64,000 nt of DNA from Kitasatospora sp. NBC_01287 (GCF_026340565.1 NZ_JAPEPB010000001.1:2418001-2482000), one strand, 5' to 3'. Shown: positions 16,296 to 25,979, numbered from the stretch's first letter. Notes: generated by a model not told the origin, from the letters alone. Numbers and translations: made by a program.

Positions 16296-17639
16296 ATGCC
16301 TGCTCAGACGCTTCCCGCCCCCAGCCCCACCCTCGCTCCCGCACCCACCCCCGCACCCACCCCAGCACCCACCCCCGTCCCCGCACCCGCTCCCACTCCC
16401 TCCTCCGGCTCCCAACTCGACGTCGCCGGCGAGCTGCTGGCCCTGCTGCGCGACACCACCACCGAGCCGCGCCCCGACATCCAGCTGGAGGCGCTGACCC
16501 TGGCCGTGGCCGCCGACCTGCCCGTACTGCTCTGGGGCGAGCCGGGGATCGGCAAGACCGCGGCCCTGACCCAGCTGGCCACGGCCCTCGACCTGCCGCT
16601 CACCACGGTGATCGCCAGCGTGCACGAGCCGTCCGACTTCTCGGGGCTGCCCATCGTCGGCGACGACCCGGCCGAGCAGGGTGTCCCGCTGGCCCCGCCG
16701 GACTGGGCCGTGCGCCTGGTGCGGGCCGGCCGCGGCCTGCTCTTCCTGGACGAGCTGTCCACCGCGCCGCCCGCGGTGCAGGCCGCCCTGCTCCGGCTGG
16801 TCCTCGAACGGCGGATCGGCTCCCTGCGACTGCCGCCCGGCGTACGGATCGTGGCCGCCGCCAATCCGCGCTCCTCGGCGGCCGACGGCTGGGAGCTGAG
16901 CCCGCCGCTGGCCAACCGGTTCGTCCACCTCCAGTGGACCCACGACCACGAGGTGGTGGTCCGCGGCCTCGGCGGGACCTGGCCCCGGGCCACCCTGCCC
17001 CGGCTCGACCCGCAGGCGCTGCCCGCCGCCGTGGCCTTCGCCCGCCGCGCGGTGTGCGGGCTGCTCGCCGCCCGCCCCAAGCTGGTGCACCTGCTGCCCA
17101 GCAACGAGGCGCGCCGGGGCGGTCCCTGGCCGTCGCCGCGGAGCTGGGAGATGGCCCTGTGCCTGACCGCCTTCGCGACCGCGGCCGGCTGCTCCAAGGA
17201 CGTGCTCTCCCTGCTGGTGCGGGGCACCGTGGGTGAGGGCCCCGGCCTCGAACTGCTGGCGAGCCTGGACCGGTTGGACCTCCCGGACCCCGAGCAGGTG
17301 CTCGCCGACCCGCTGGGGACCGCGCTGCCCGAGCGCGGGGATCTGCGCCTGGCCGTGCTGGACGGGGTGGTGGCCGCCGTCCGCCTGCGCCCGGAGAAGT
17401 CCCGCTGGGACGCGGCGTGGACGCTCCTGGTCCGGGCGATGGAGACCGGCGCCCCCGACCTGGTGGTCGTCCCCGCCATGACCCTCGCCTCGCTGCGCCG
17501 GCAGGACTGGGACGTGCCGGCCTCGATCGAGCGGCTCGCCGGTGTGGTCACCCTCTCCCGCCGGGCGGACCAGGCGGGAGAGCGGGCGACGGCCCGGGCC
17601 GAGGCCGAGGCGGCCGCCGCCGCGAAGGCGGGCCGATGA
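16296..17639 (+). CDS. MoxR-type AAA+ ATPase
   Basis: This 447-residue protein starts at ATG after AAGGTGAT. The first 45 residues are a Pro/Ala/Thr linker coded by tandem CCCGCACCCACC-type repeats. Then follow the AAA+ motifs: Walker A GEPGIGKT near residue 80, Walker B LLFLDELST near residue 148, a sensor segment VRIVAAANPRSSAADGWELS, and an arginine-finger region with LANRFVHLQW. MoxR ATPases work as chaperones for proteins with von Willebrand factor A domains; the next gene, overlapping by ATGA, codes such a protein. The pair is very probably translationally coupled and functions as a complex in the cytoplasm. Confidence 0.93.
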   Translation: MPAQTLPAPSPTLAPAPTPAPTPAPTPVPAPAPTPSSGSQLDVAGELLALLRDTTTEPRPDIQLEALTLAVAADLPVLLWGEPGIGKTAALTQLATALDLPLTTVIASVHEPSDFSGLPIVGDDPAEQGVPLAPPDWAVRLVRAGRGLLFLDELSTAPPAVQAALLRLVLERRIGSLRLPPGVRIVAAANPRSSAADGWELSPPLANRFVHLQWTHDHEVVVRGLGGTWPRATLPRLDPQALPAAVAFARRAVCGLLAARPKLVHLLPSNEARRGGPWPSPRSWEMALCLTAFATAAGCSKDVLSLLVRGTVGEGPGLELLASLDRLDLPDPEQVLADPLGTALPERGDLRLAVLDGVVAAVRLRPEKSRWDAAWTLLVRAMETGAPDLVVVPAMTLASLRRQDWDVPASIERLAGVVTLSRRADQAGERATARAEAEAAAAAKAGR

Positions 17640-18883
17640 CCCGCCGGGTGGAGGCGGCGCCCGCACCGCTGGACCTCGGCAAGCTCTTCGCCGCCCGGCT
17701 GCACGCCGCCCGGGTCCGGCCCTACCTCGCCACGGCGCTCTTCGCCCTGCACATCGTGGAGTCACGGCGGGTGCCGACCATGGCCGTCGACCGGCACTGG
17801 CGCTGCTACGCCTCGCCGGCGTTCGTGGCCCGCACGCCGGTCGAGGAGCTGGCCGGGGTCTGGGTGCACGAGGTGTCGCACCTGCTGCGCGACCACCACG
17901 GGCGCGGTGACCGCCTCGCCCGTGAGCAGGGGCTGACCGGCCCCGGCGAGCGGCTGCGGATGAACATCGCCGCGGACTGCGAGATCAACGACGACGTGTA
18001 CGGCTCCGGGCTGGTCCAACCCGAAGGCGCGGTCCTGCCGGCGGCGCTGGGACTCCCCGACGGGGAGCTGATGGAGGACTACCTGAGCCGGATCCGGCTC
18101 GACCTGACCACCCAGGACCTGGCCTGGCTGGACTGCGGCAGCGGGGCCGACGGCCTGGAGCGGGAGTGGGACCTGGGGCCTGGCGACGCGCACGGCCTCA
18201 GCGCGCAGGAGCAGGACGCGGTCCGGTTCCGGGTGGCGCAGGGCATCTCCGCCCGTCCCGGCAACTCCCCCCGGGCGTGGCAGCGGTGGGCCGAGGAGGC
18301 GTTCCACCCGCCCCAGCCCTGGCGGGCGCTGCTGGGCGCGGCGGTCCGCTCGGCGGCCTCCAGCGCCGGGGCGGGCGAGGACTACAGCTACAGCCGGCCG
18401 TCGCGGCGCTCGTCCGCGCTGCCCGGCACCGTGCTGCCGAGCCTGCGGCGCAGGCCGCCCCGGGTCTGCGTGGTCATCGACACCTCCGGCTCGGTCAGCG
18501 ACGGCGAGCTGGGCAGCGCGCTGCTGGAGGTCGCCGCGATCTCCCGCGCCGTGGGCGGCCGCCGCGACCTGGTCTCCGTCATGTCGTGCGACGCGGCGGC
18601 CCGGATCGCGCACCCGCTGTGCCAGGCCGAGAAGATCCCGCTGGTCGGCGGCGGCGGTACGGACCTGCGCACGGGCTTCGCCAAGGCACTCCGGTCCCAG
18701 CACCCGCCGGACGTCATCGTGGTGCTGACCGACGGCCAGACCCCCTGGCCGGCCACCCGGCCGTCGTGCCGCACGGTGGTGGGCCTCTTCGCCCGGCGGC
18801 ACAAGGACACCTGGCGCGAGGACGATCCCGACTACGAGCCGGACTCCCCGCCCGCCTGGGCGCACGTGGTGGAGATCGGCTAG
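17636..18883 (+). CDS. VWA-like protein with zinc-metallopeptidase domain (DUF2201 type)
   Basis: This 415-residue protein has two domains. The N-terminal one carries the zincin motif HEVSHLLRDHH (HExxH, near residue 80) and, further on, NIAADCEINDD. The C-terminal one is a VWA-like domain with the metal-ion site DTSGSVSDGE near residue 282 and GGGGTDLRTGF and LTDGQTPWP as later loops. The ATG overlaps the stop of the MoxR gene. Family members pair with MoxR ATPases; the zinc site suggests proteolysis or a metal-dependent chaperone-like step, but the target is unknown. A GC-rich repeat stretch (18900-18975, GGGCCGGC-type) follows. Confidence 0.9.
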   Translation: MTRRVEAAPAPLDLGKLFAARLHAARVRPYLATALFALHIVESRRVPTMAVDRHWRCYASPAFVARTPVEELAGVWVHEVSHLLRDHHGRGDRLAREQGLTGPGERLRMNIAADCEINDDVYGSGLVQPEGAVLPAALGLPDGELMEDYLSRIRLDLTTQDLAWLDCGSGADGLEREWDLGPGDAHGLSAQEQDAVRFRVAQGISARPGNSPRAWQRWAEEAFHPPQPWRALLGAAVRSAASSAGAGEDYSYSRPSRRSSALPGTVLPSLRRRPPRVCVVIDTSGSVSDGELGSALLEVAAISRAVGGRRDLVSVMSCDAAARIAHPLCQAEKIPLVGGGGTDLRTGFAKALRSQHPPDVIVVLTDGQTPWPATRPSCRTVVGLFARRHKDTWREDDPDYEPDSPPAWAHVVEIG

Positions 18884-18998
18884 GCCCGCCGGCCCGGACC
18901 AGCGGACCAGCGGGCCGGCGGGCCGGCGGGCCGGCGGGGGCCGGCGGGGGCCGGCGGCCGGCGGCCGGCGGGCCATCAGCCGGCCGCCCGACGTATCG

Positions 18999-19496
18999 TC
19001 AGCCGCCGTTCTCCTGGTGCACCAGGTGGTCGACGCAGACCGCCACCGCGAGCAGGAGGGCGGCGTCCGCGCCGTCGGCGATCCGCACGCCGTAGGTGTC
19101 GCGGAACCGGAACCACTTGCGGGAGATCTCGGCGACCTTCGCGCCGTGCTCGTCCTCGATCCGGTAGTCCTTGTCGATCAGGTCGCCGTGGATCTCCAAC
19201 TCCCCGCCGTCGCCCAGCTCCACGTGGTACTTGTCGCGGAACGGCGTGAAGAGCTTCTTGCGCACGGTGGCGACCACCTCCCCGTGGGCGTCCTCGATCT
19301 TCATCGCGTCCCGGATCGACAGCGCTTTCGACTTGATCACCGCCACCACCCGGCCCTCCGGGTCGCGCAGTTCGAAGGTGTCGCGGATGCGCAGCACCTT
19401 GGCGTCGACCAGGAACGCCTTCTCGCCGTGCTCGTCCTCGATCCAGTAGTCGTCCCCGATCGCGAAGATCTTCTCCCTGACCTGGTACTTCCCCAT
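18999..19496 (-). CDS. LURP-one-related protein
   Basis: This 165-residue protein begins MGKYQVREKIFAIGDDYWIE and shows repeating beta-strand units with IEDEHGEKAF, LRDPEGRVVAVI, IEDAHGEVVATV and IEDEHGAKVAEI. This is the tubby-like beta-barrel pattern of the LOR/YxjI family (PF04525). In bacteria the role of these small proteins is not well defined; phospholipid or scaffold binding has been proposed from the fold. It stands alone on the minus strand, with a hairpin lying between it and the collagenase gene. Confidence 0.88.
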   Translation of the reverse strand: MGKYQVREKIFAIGDDYWIEDEHGEKAFLVDAKVLRIRDTFELRDPEGRVVAVIKSKALSIRDAMKIEDAHGEVVATVRKKLFTPFRDKYHVELGDGGELEIHGDLIDKDYRIEDEHGAKVAEISRKWFRFRDTYGVRIADGADAALLLAVAVCVDHLVHQENGG

Positions 19497-19620
19497 CGGC
19501 CCGCTCCTCGTCCCGTGCTCGTCCCGTGCTCGTCACGGCACCACCGCCGCGTGAGGGACATCCTGGACCACCAGCGCCGGAACGTACGGCTCCGACGGGC
19601 CGAGCCGGGCGAACGGCCGC

Positions 19621-19666
19621 CGGGCAGTCACGGGAGGCGGCGGACCGCCCCGGCCGTGACTGCCCG
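19621..19666. terminator. Hairpin terminator, 13-bp perfect stem
   Basis: CGGGCAGTCACGG (19621-19633) pairs perfectly with CCGTGACTGCCCG (19654-19666). It lies 57 bases beyond the stop of the minus-strand collagenase gene, as expected of its terminator. Confidence 0.8.
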
Positions 19667-19722
19667 GGTGCATCATGCTGTGAGCTCAAGTGAGCTCAGT
19701 GGCAAGGCTCGGAAGTCGGCAC

Positions 19723-22320
19723 TCAGAACTGGGTGCTGACCGTGACACCGCTGAAGTCGGTGTTGGCGTAGAGGCTGATGTAACGGTAGCCGGCCGTGGT
19801 GTTGGTGACGGTGAGGCTCTGGGCCGTGCCGGGGTTGGTGGACGAGGCGGTGAAGGCCTTCGGCGACGCCCAGGTGCTCGGGTTGTAGTAGAGGGACTCG
19901 GTGCCGGTGCCGCCGGAGGTGGAGACCTTCAGCGTGCTGGTGCCGGCCGGCAGGTAGATGTACATGTAGTCCGTGTTGCCGGCGCTCTCGGCGCGGTTGG
20001 CCCGCGAGCAGTTCTGGCCCATCGCGTCGGTGCGCTGGTCGGTGCAGGTGGGCAGGGTCACCACGCCTCCGGTGGCCACGGTGACCGAGGTCGGCGTGCT
20101 GGCGCTCTTGCCGCTGCTGTCGGTCACGGTCAGGGCGACGGTGTAGGTGCCGGCGGCCGCGTAGGTGTGGGTCGGGTTCTGCTGGTTGGACGAACTGCCG
20201 TCGCCGAAGGTCCAGTTCCACGAGGTGATCTTGGCGGAGCTGGCGTTCTCGACGGAGGTGTCGGTCAGGCTGACCGTGGCGCCGTTCACCGACTGGTTGA
20301 ACAGGGCCGTCGGGCCGGCCGCGTAGCAGGCGCCGGCGGCGCAGGTGTTCAGCCAGCTGTCGAAGTCGGCGTCGTAGGCGGTGCCGATGCTGTTGTAGAC
20401 GTTGTAGGCGCCCTGGAAGTCACCGGCACGGAAGTGGTTCAGCATGTTGGTGACGTCGGCCGGGTGCTTCTCGAACATGTACCGGACGGCGAGGTAGCCC
20501 CACGGGTAGACGCGGGTCGAGTCCGAGTTGTCATAGGTGTTCTGGAAGATCGTGCTGAGCTTGTACGTGTGCTTGGCCGCCTCCGTCATCGCCTGGGTGT
20601 CGGTGGTGCCGCGGTAGGCGTAGGACTCGTACTCGGCGACCCCTTCGATCCACCAGATGTCCGGGACGGACGTCTGGGTGGAGAAGTCACCCTTCATGTC
20701 GTAGATGCCGTCCATGTAGTGCGTGTACTCGTGGTTGAGGTTCCACACGTTCGCGGTGAAGCCGTCGTTCCACGACTTCTGGTACATCACCGACACGGCC
20801 TGGTTGGTCGGGTCCGTCGCGTTCATCAGCGTCTCGCCACCGTTGTCGGTGTCGTTGCCGTAGATCGCCCAGGAGTAGGTCAGGTAGTCGGCGTTGTTGG
20901 AGAAGATCGCCAGAGTGATGTTCTTGTCGTACTGGCCTGGGACGGGACCGTTGTCCTTGACCATGTTGTGGAAGAAGGTGTCCTCGCCCCGCAGGCTGGT
21001 GCAGACCGCGGCCAGGTCGGCAGCCGAGAGGGACTCGGTCACGATGGTGCGGTTGTCGCAGACCAGGGTGTGCGAGAGGACCGCCGCGCTCAGCTTCGCC
21101 GGCAGGTCGCAGGTGTTGTAGTACGAGCACTGGGCGGCGTCGTACGTGTCCGCCTGGTAGGCGGTGTGGACGTAGAGCGAACCGGTGGGGCCCAGGATCG
21201 GGGCGGAGTCGAGCACCGACTTCACCAGGGGCTTGGCCGCGGCCTCGATGGTGGCGTTGTCGCCGGCCATCCGGGCCAGGTCGTTGCCCGCGTTGGCGTC
21301 CAGGAAGGCGTTCGCGCCGCTGAGCAGGTCCTCGTGGCCGAGCGCGAAGGTGCTCAGGGTCGTGATGACGCTCGGGTCGGCGCTGACCGCGGAGACGAAG
21401 TCCGGGTTGAAGTTGCCCCGCCACAGCGGCGCGGACAGGACCGCGTTCACCGCGTTCACCATGTTCGCGGAGACGTTGTAGGAGTTGTTGTAGCTGGTCA
21501 GCACCTGCTTGTAGACCTTCAGGTACCTGCCCTGCAGGTTGGCGCTGTCGGTCAGGACCAGCACGTCGTAGAGCACGCTGCCGTTGGCGTCGGTGACGTC
21601 GGTCCAGTGGCGGCTCGCGAAGAAGGCGTCCAGGCCGGCCTGGGTGGCGGCCGTCAAGGTGGCGTCGTAGGTGCCGACGGCGCTCGCGTTGTTGGACTGG
21701 ACGTAGTAGCCGGCCCGCAGGAAGAGCACCAGCTGCCAGATGCCGGTCGAGTCGTCACCGGTGTAGGTGGTGGCGAGCTGCTGGAAGGCCTGGGCGACGG
21801 TCACCATCTGCTGCTGCTTGAAGATGTTGCCCGCGTCGGTGCCGGTGACGTTGAAGAGCGTGTTGACGCAGTCGGTGGTCGAGCTCTCGATGAAGGAGAC
21901 CAGGGCGGCACCGCTGCGACTGCCGAAGTCGGCCGGGGTACAGCTCTGGGTGGCGGCACCGGCGGCCAGAGCTGTCTTCTGGTTCGCCTGCGCCGGCTTG
22001 GCCGGGGCCTTCTGGTCGGCCGGGCGGGGCCTGGTCTGCACGACCGTGCCGGCCGGCTGGGCCAGCGTGGCCTGGCTGAGCAGGGCCGGCGGCAGCGGCG
22101 TGGCCGCGGAGGTCTCGTCCGTGGAGTCGGCGGCGACCACGGGGCCGAACGGCTTCGGGACGGCGGCCGAGGCGGCTGGGGCGGCCGGGGCGGAGGCGGG
22201 CGACACCTTGACCGGAAGCACGGCGGGGGCGGCGAACGCCGGGGCCGGCAGGAAGGTGGCGGCCGTGGCGGCGGTGGCGACGACGGCCATGACGGTGGGG
22301 AGCGGTATGCGCAGGCGCAC
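19723..22320 (-). CDS. Secreted M9 collagenase with PKD and PPC domains
   Basis: The 865-residue preproprotein is read from GTG 22320, which follows GGAGAAGGACTCAGCA; the mature N-terminus follows a signal peptide (RLRIPLPTVMAVVATAATAA to AFA). The catalytic zinc motif is HEYTHYMDG near residue 528, with the third ligand Glu in WWIEGVAEYES near residue 560: the M9 pattern. A PKD domain (near residues 690-750, with WNWTFGDGSSS) and a C-terminal pre-peptidase-type beta domain (near 775-865) follow and probably bind collagen or aid secretion. The Pro/Ala-rich segment after the signal (residues 35-90) may be a propeptide or linker. Length and layout are standard for Streptomyces collagenases. Confidence 0.93.
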   Translation of the reverse strand: MRLRIPLPTVMAVVATAATAATFLPAPAFAAPAVLPVKVSPASAPAAPAASAAVPKPFGPVVAADSTDETSAATPLPPALLSQATLAQPAGTVVQTRPRPADQKAPAKPAQANQKTALAAGAATQSCTPADFGSRSGAALVSFIESSTTDCVNTLFNVTGTDAGNIFKQQQMVTVAQAFQQLATTYTGDDSTGIWQLVLFLRAGYYVQSNNASAVGTYDATLTAATQAGLDAFFASRHWTDVTDANGSVLYDVLVLTDSANLQGRYLKVYKQVLTSYNNSYNVSANMVNAVNAVLSAPLWRGNFNPDFVSAVSADPSVITTLSTFALGHEDLLSGANAFLDANAGNDLARMAGDNATIEAAAKPLVKSVLDSAPILGPTGSLYVHTAYQADTYDAAQCSYYNTCDLPAKLSAAVLSHTLVCDNRTIVTESLSAADLAAVCTSLRGEDTFFHNMVKDNGPVPGQYDKNITLAIFSNNADYLTYSWAIYGNDTDNGGETLMNATDPTNQAVSVMYQKSWNDGFTANVWNLNHEYTHYMDGIYDMKGDFSTQTSVPDIWWIEGVAEYESYAYRGTTDTQAMTEAAKHTYKLSTIFQNTYDNSDSTRVYPWGYLAVRYMFEKHPADVTNMLNHFRAGDFQGAYNVYNSIGTAYDADFDSWLNTCAAGACYAAGPTALFNQSVNGATVSLTDTSVENASSAKITSWNWTFGDGSSSNQQNPTHTYAAAGTYTVALTVTDSSGKSASTPTSVTVATGGVVTLPTCTDQRTDAMGQNCSRANRAESAGNTDYMYIYLPAGTSTLKVSTSGGTGTESLYYNPSTWASPKAFTASSTNPGTAQSLTVTNTTAGYRYISLYANTDFSGVTVSTQF

Positions 22321-22591
22321 TGCTGAGTCCTTCTCCTGTGGGGGGAGCTCACTGAGCATCAGGCGAGGCGAGGGGGATGTGGCGTGCAGCCTGCCACCGA
22401 ATGACCATCAGAACAATGTCACAGGTCATATGGCAGAACACCTTCGGTCATAACACCGCGCCCGACCCCGCCCACGGCCCCGCCCACGGCCCCGCACACA
22501 GCCCCGCACACAGCGCAGTGCGGCACCGCACGCGACACCGCACGCGGGCAGGCCGGGGCCCGGCATCCCGGCTCCGTGCGGCGGGGACCGA

Positions 22592-23551
22592 CTACAGGCG
22601 GCCCATCCGGCGGGTCCCGCCGGTCCAGGGCTGCACCTGCGGCGAGCCGGCGATCAGGTCCCGGTAGGCCGTGGTCGCGGCGACGAAGAGCGTCTCCACG
22701 ATCTCCTCCCCTACCGCGGCGGTCCGCCAGAGCAGCAGGTGGCGGACCCGGATCGGCGCGCCGGCCAGCGGTCTGACGACCACCGCGCCCAACGGCCGGG
22801 TGCTCGCCGGGACGAGGGAGATCCCGAGCCCGGCCGCGATCAGGTCCTGCAGCTCCAGCCGGCCGCCGCGGAACTCCTGCGCCGAGACCGCACTGAAGCC
22901 GGCCGCGGCACAGGCCCGGTGGAAGACCCCGGGCCAGCCCGCCCCGTCGTCGGGCGCCAGCAACCAGCTCTCCTCGGCCAGGTCCGACAGCGCGATCTCG
23001 GCGCGGTGGCCCAGGTGGTGACCGGCCGGCAGCGCCACGAAGAGCGGCTCGGTGACGATGCACCGGTGGGCCACGGTCTGCGAGTGCCGCAGCTCCACGC
23101 CGGGGTGGACCACGGCGACGGCCGCGTCCGCCTCCGCCCGCTCCAGCAGCTCGACGAGGTCGGAGCAGCGCGGCACCGTACCCACCGTGAAGCGCAGGTC
23201 GGGCCGCTGCTGCCGGGTCCGGCCGAGCAGTCCGGGCAGGATCGGCGTGCTGGTCGACACCAGCCGCACCTCCCGGGGGGCGTGCCCGCCGCCCTGGCCG
23301 GAGAGCCGGCCGAGGCTGTCGATCCGGGCCAGCACCTCGCGCGCGGCGGCCAGCACCTCGACGCCGAAGCAGGTCGGCGCGACGCCCGAGGCCGTGCGTT
23401 CGAACAGCGGCGCGCCGAAGTTCCGCTCGATCCGGCGCAGCTGGGTGCTGGTCGCCGGCTGCGAGGCCCCGAGCACCGCGGCGGCCCGGCCCACGCTCCC
23501 GCTGTCGGCGATCGTGCACAGCACCCGCAGGTGCCGAAGCTCCAACTCCAT
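22592..23551 (-). CDS. LysR-family transcriptional regulator
   Basis: This 319-residue protein opens with the LysR helix-turn-helix MELELRHLRVLCTIADSGSV followed by GRAAAVLGASQPATSTQLRR and NFGAPLFERTASGVAPT. A substrate-binding domain follows (VSTSTPILPGLLGRTRQQRP, VALPAGHHLG). The ATG at 23551 is 6 bases after GAGG. No divergent partner is adjacent: the 284 bases upstream hold a two-unit 18-bp repeat (23770-23805) and the end of the beta-propeller gene. The ligand and targets are not evident. Confidence 0.9.
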   Translation of the reverse strand: MELELRHLRVLCTIADSGSVGRAAAVLGASQPATSTQLRRIERNFGAPLFERTASGVAPTCFGVEVLAAAREVLARIDSLGRLSGQGGGHAPREVRLVSTSTPILPGLLGRTRQQRPDLRFTVGTVPRCSDLVELLERAEADAAVAVVHPGVELRHSQTVAHRCIVTEPLFVALPAGHHLGHRAEIALSDLAEESWLLAPDDGAGWPGVFHRACAAAGFSAVSAQEFRGGRLELQDLIAAGLGISLVPASTRPLGAVVVRPLAGAPIRVRHLLLWRTAAVGEEIVETLFVAATTAYRDLIAGSPQVQPWTGGTRRMGRL

Positions 23552-23769
23552 GGCCCCTCCCCCCGGCGGCCCGCCCGACCCTCCGGTGGCGTCGGACGGG
23601 TGGACGGGTGCCGCTGCCCCCTTGTGCAATAGCACACGTAACATGTCAGATCTGCTGATCACCTTCGCGCCGTGGACATGCCGCGTCAACCCCCCGATGG
23701 GCGGTACCGGACCCACCCCCGGACGTGCCGCGCGGCGCCGGGGCCGCACCGGGGCCGCGCCGGGCCCGA

Positions 23770-23805
23770 GTGAGGCACACGACCCGGGTGAGGCACACGA
23801 TCCGG
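23770..23805. repeat. Two-unit 18-bp direct repeat
   Basis: GTGAGGCACACGACCCGG at 23770-23787 is followed directly by a copy with one change (C to T) at 23788-23805, and a third decayed start GTGATTCACCG. It lies between two minus-strand genes and might bind a regulator. Confidence 0.6.
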
Positions 23806-23835
23806 GTGATTCACCGTCAGCCCGATGACGCGCCG

Positions 23836-24888
23836 TCAGTCGGCCTTCGGGATGTAGGCCAGCCCGTGCGCACCCGCCTCCCCGGTCTTGGCGACGTCCA
23901 GCCGCGCCAGCCGCCGCATGGTCTCCAACTCGACGACGTCGACCGTGGAGGACGTCACGCAGGCGACGTACCCGAGCCGGCCGTCGGGGGAGGAGGTGAT
24001 GGTCAGCGGGAAGTGCCCGACGTCGATGGCGCCCAACCGCTCGTGACTGCCGGCGTCGAAGACCGTGAGCCGCCCCGCGGTCTGCCGGCCGAGTCCGGTG
24101 GCGGGGTCGGGCTCCATCCGCAGCTCGCCGACGAGCACGGCCCCGGCCGCGGTGGCGTGCACCGGGAAGACCACGTTCTCGGTGGGCAGGAGCTCGACGA
24201 CCGAGGCGCTCGCGGTGTCGATGACCCGGATCCCGGTGGCCGGCGCCGGGCCGCCGCGGGGGCCGAACACCCCGTAGGGCGCGGCGACGAAGACCTGCGA
24301 CCCGTCGGCGGAGACCGCGATGCCCTCGCTGCCGGGCACCTCGATCCGGTCGGTGAGCGTGCCCCGGTCGAGGTCGACCACGGAGACGAAGGGCGCCTCC
24401 TTGTTGCTGGCGTAGCCGGCCCGCCCTGCCGGGTCGACGACGAACCAGTGCGGGCCCGGCGCACCGGTGTCGATCCGGCCGATCGGGCGCCGGGTCCGGG
24501 TGTCGATGACCACGACGCCGCCGGGACGGGTGTCCGAGCCCTCCACGCTGACGTAGAGGCGGCCCCGCGCGCTGTCCAGCGCCAGGCCGTGCGGACCGTG
24601 CTCCGGAGAGATGTCGACGACCTCGACGATCCGGCGGGTGTCCGGGTCGATGACGGTCAGTTCGCTGCGCCGGCCGCCGTTCGCGTGGTAGTAGCCGGAG
24701 TGGTACGTGCTGGCGCACCACAGCAGGCGTTGGGTGGGGTCGAAGCAGAGCTCGTGCGGCTCGGCGAGGACGGAGAGGGTGTCCAGGCGCTCGTCGGTGG
24801 CCGCGTCGAAGAACGACACCTGCGCACTGCTCTGGCTCACCACCGCGAGGACGTCGCCCTCGCGGCCGGTACGGGCGGACTGCTGCAC
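23836..24888 (-). CDS. YncE/lactonase-like beta-propeller protein
   Basis: This 350-residue protein is read from GTG 24888 (TAGGAG six bases upstream). It is built from repeated propeller blades with the NHL/YncE signature D-x-x-T-R-R: VIDPDTRRIVEVVDISPEHG, VIDTRTRRPIGRIDTG, VDLDRGTLTDRIEVPG, VIDTASASVVELLP, ELETMRRLARLDV. Each blade starts with a strand like GRAGYASNKEAP. No signal peptide is seen, so it probably works in the cytoplasm. The divergent neighbour is a LysR regulator that may control it. The substrate is unknown; the class includes lactonases and ligand-binding propellers. Confidence 0.82.
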   Translation of the reverse strand: MQQSARTGREGDVLAVVSQSSAQVSFFDAATDERLDTLSVLAEPHELCFDPTQRLLWCASTYHSGYYHANGGRRSELTVIDPDTRRIVEVVDISPEHGPHGLALDSARGRLYVSVEGSDTRPGGVVVIDTRTRRPIGRIDTGAPGPHWFVVDPAGRAGYASNKEAPFVSVVDLDRGTLTDRIEVPGSEGIAVSADGSQVFVAAPYGVFGPRGGPAPATGIRVIDTASASVVELLPTENVVFPVHATAAGAVLVGELRMEPDPATGLGRQTAGRLTVFDAGSHERLGAIDVGHFPLTITSSPDGRLGYVACVTSSTVDVVELETMRRLARLDVAKTGEAGAHGLAYIPKAD

Positions 24889-24968
24889 TGTGGGCTCCTA
24901 CTGTTCGAGGCCCCCGCCGCTGCGGGGGTGGTCCCACTCTCGGAGAACCGGGTACCTCCGGGCAATGC

Positions 24969-24989
24969 AAAGATGGGCACGGCATCTTT
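24969..24989. promoter_or_regulatory. Inverted repeat AAAGATG-N7-CATCTTT
   Basis: Perfect 7-base arms (24969-24975 and 24983-24989) lie in the spacer between the divergent beta-propeller and LysR genes. Position and A+T content suit a LysR binding site or a shared operator. Confidence 0.5.
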
Positions 24990-25079
24990 CCGCTGAGCGC
25001 AACTCTGCCGCACGCAATACGGCTGTACGCACCACGGCTGTACGCACCACGCCCGGCCACGCCCGACCAGGGGGAATCC

Positions 25080-25979
25080 ATGGACCTGAACCTGCTGAGG
25101 GCACTCGACGTGCTGCTCCAGGAGAACAGCGTGACCCGGGCCGCCGAACGGCTCGGCACCTCCCCCGCCGCCGCGAGCCGGATGCTCGGCAAGCTCCGCC
25201 GCGCCGCGGGCGACCCGCTGCTGGTCCGCGCGGGCCAGCGGCTGGTCCCGACGCCGCGCGCCCTCGAACTGCGGGAGCGGGTGCGCGAACTCGTCCAGCA
25301 GTCCGACGCGTTGTTCGTCCCCGCCGCCGGCTTCGAAGTGGCCCGGCTGGAGCGCACGTTCACCATCCAGGCCGGTGACCTGCTGCTGGCCGGCTTGGCC
25401 GCACCGCTGATCGACCGGGTGCGCGCCCTGGCGCCGGGGGTGGACCTGGTCTTCGTCCCCGAGTCGGCGGAGGGCGGCCCCGCGCTGCGGCAGGGCGACA
25501 TCGACCTGGAGTGGGGCGTGCTGGACCACCTCGACCCGGAGACCCGCACCGAGAGCCTCGCCCGGGTCTCCCTGGTGGCCGTCGCACGCGGCGGGCACCC
25601 CCTGTTCGACCACCCCATGGACCCGCGCCGCTTCGCCGAGGCCGACCACATCGGCATCTCCCGGCGCGGCAAACGCCACGGCCCGATCGACACCGCGCTC
25701 GCCCGACTCGGCCTGCGGCGCCGGGTGGCGGCGGTCGTCCCCGGCCACACAAGCGCCTTGCTGCTGACCCGGTCGACCGACCTGGTCTCCCTCACCCTCG
25801 CCGGCCGCCTGCCGGACACCATCGCCGCCCTCGGCCTGCGGACCTTCCCGATCCCGCTCGACGTCCCGCCTCTCGACGTCGGCATGGCCTGGCACCCGCG
25901 CAACACGAGCGACCCCGCACACCGCTGGTTCCGCGACCAGATCCGCGCCACCACCACCCACTGGGCGGGCCAGGGATGA
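25080..25979 (+). CDS. LysR-family transcriptional regulator
   Basis: This 299-residue protein starts at ATG after GGGGGAATCC. The helix-turn-helix reads MDLNLLRALDVLLQENSVTR, then AAERLGTSPAAASRMLGKLR and GDPLLVRAGQRLVPTPRA, like NodD/NocR-type LysR members. The effector domain contains VDLVFVPESAEGGPALRQG and LARVSLVAVARGGHPLFDH. It is divergent from the beta-propeller gene, 191 bases apart, with an inverted repeat between them, so it probably controls that gene and itself. Confidence 0.9.
   Translation: MDLNLLRALDVLLQENSVTRAAERLGTSPAAASRMLGKLRRAAGDPLLVRAGQRLVPTPRALELRERVRELVQQSDALFVPAAGFEVARLERTFTIQAGDLLLAGLAAPLIDRVRALAPGVDLVFVPESAEGGPALRQGDIDLEWGVLDHLDPETRTESLARVSLVAVARGGHPLFDHPMDPRRFAEADHIGISRRGKRHGPIDTALARLGLRRRVAAVVPGHTSALLLTRSTDLVSLTLAGRLPDTIAALGLRTFPIPLDVPPLDVGMAWHPRNTSDPAHRWFRDQIRATTTHWAGQG

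Noticed and set aside
16296..18883. MoxR/VWA pair as a magnesium chelatase
   Set aside because: The VWA protein carries an HExxH protease motif and lacks ChlD features; the ATPase is of MoxR type.
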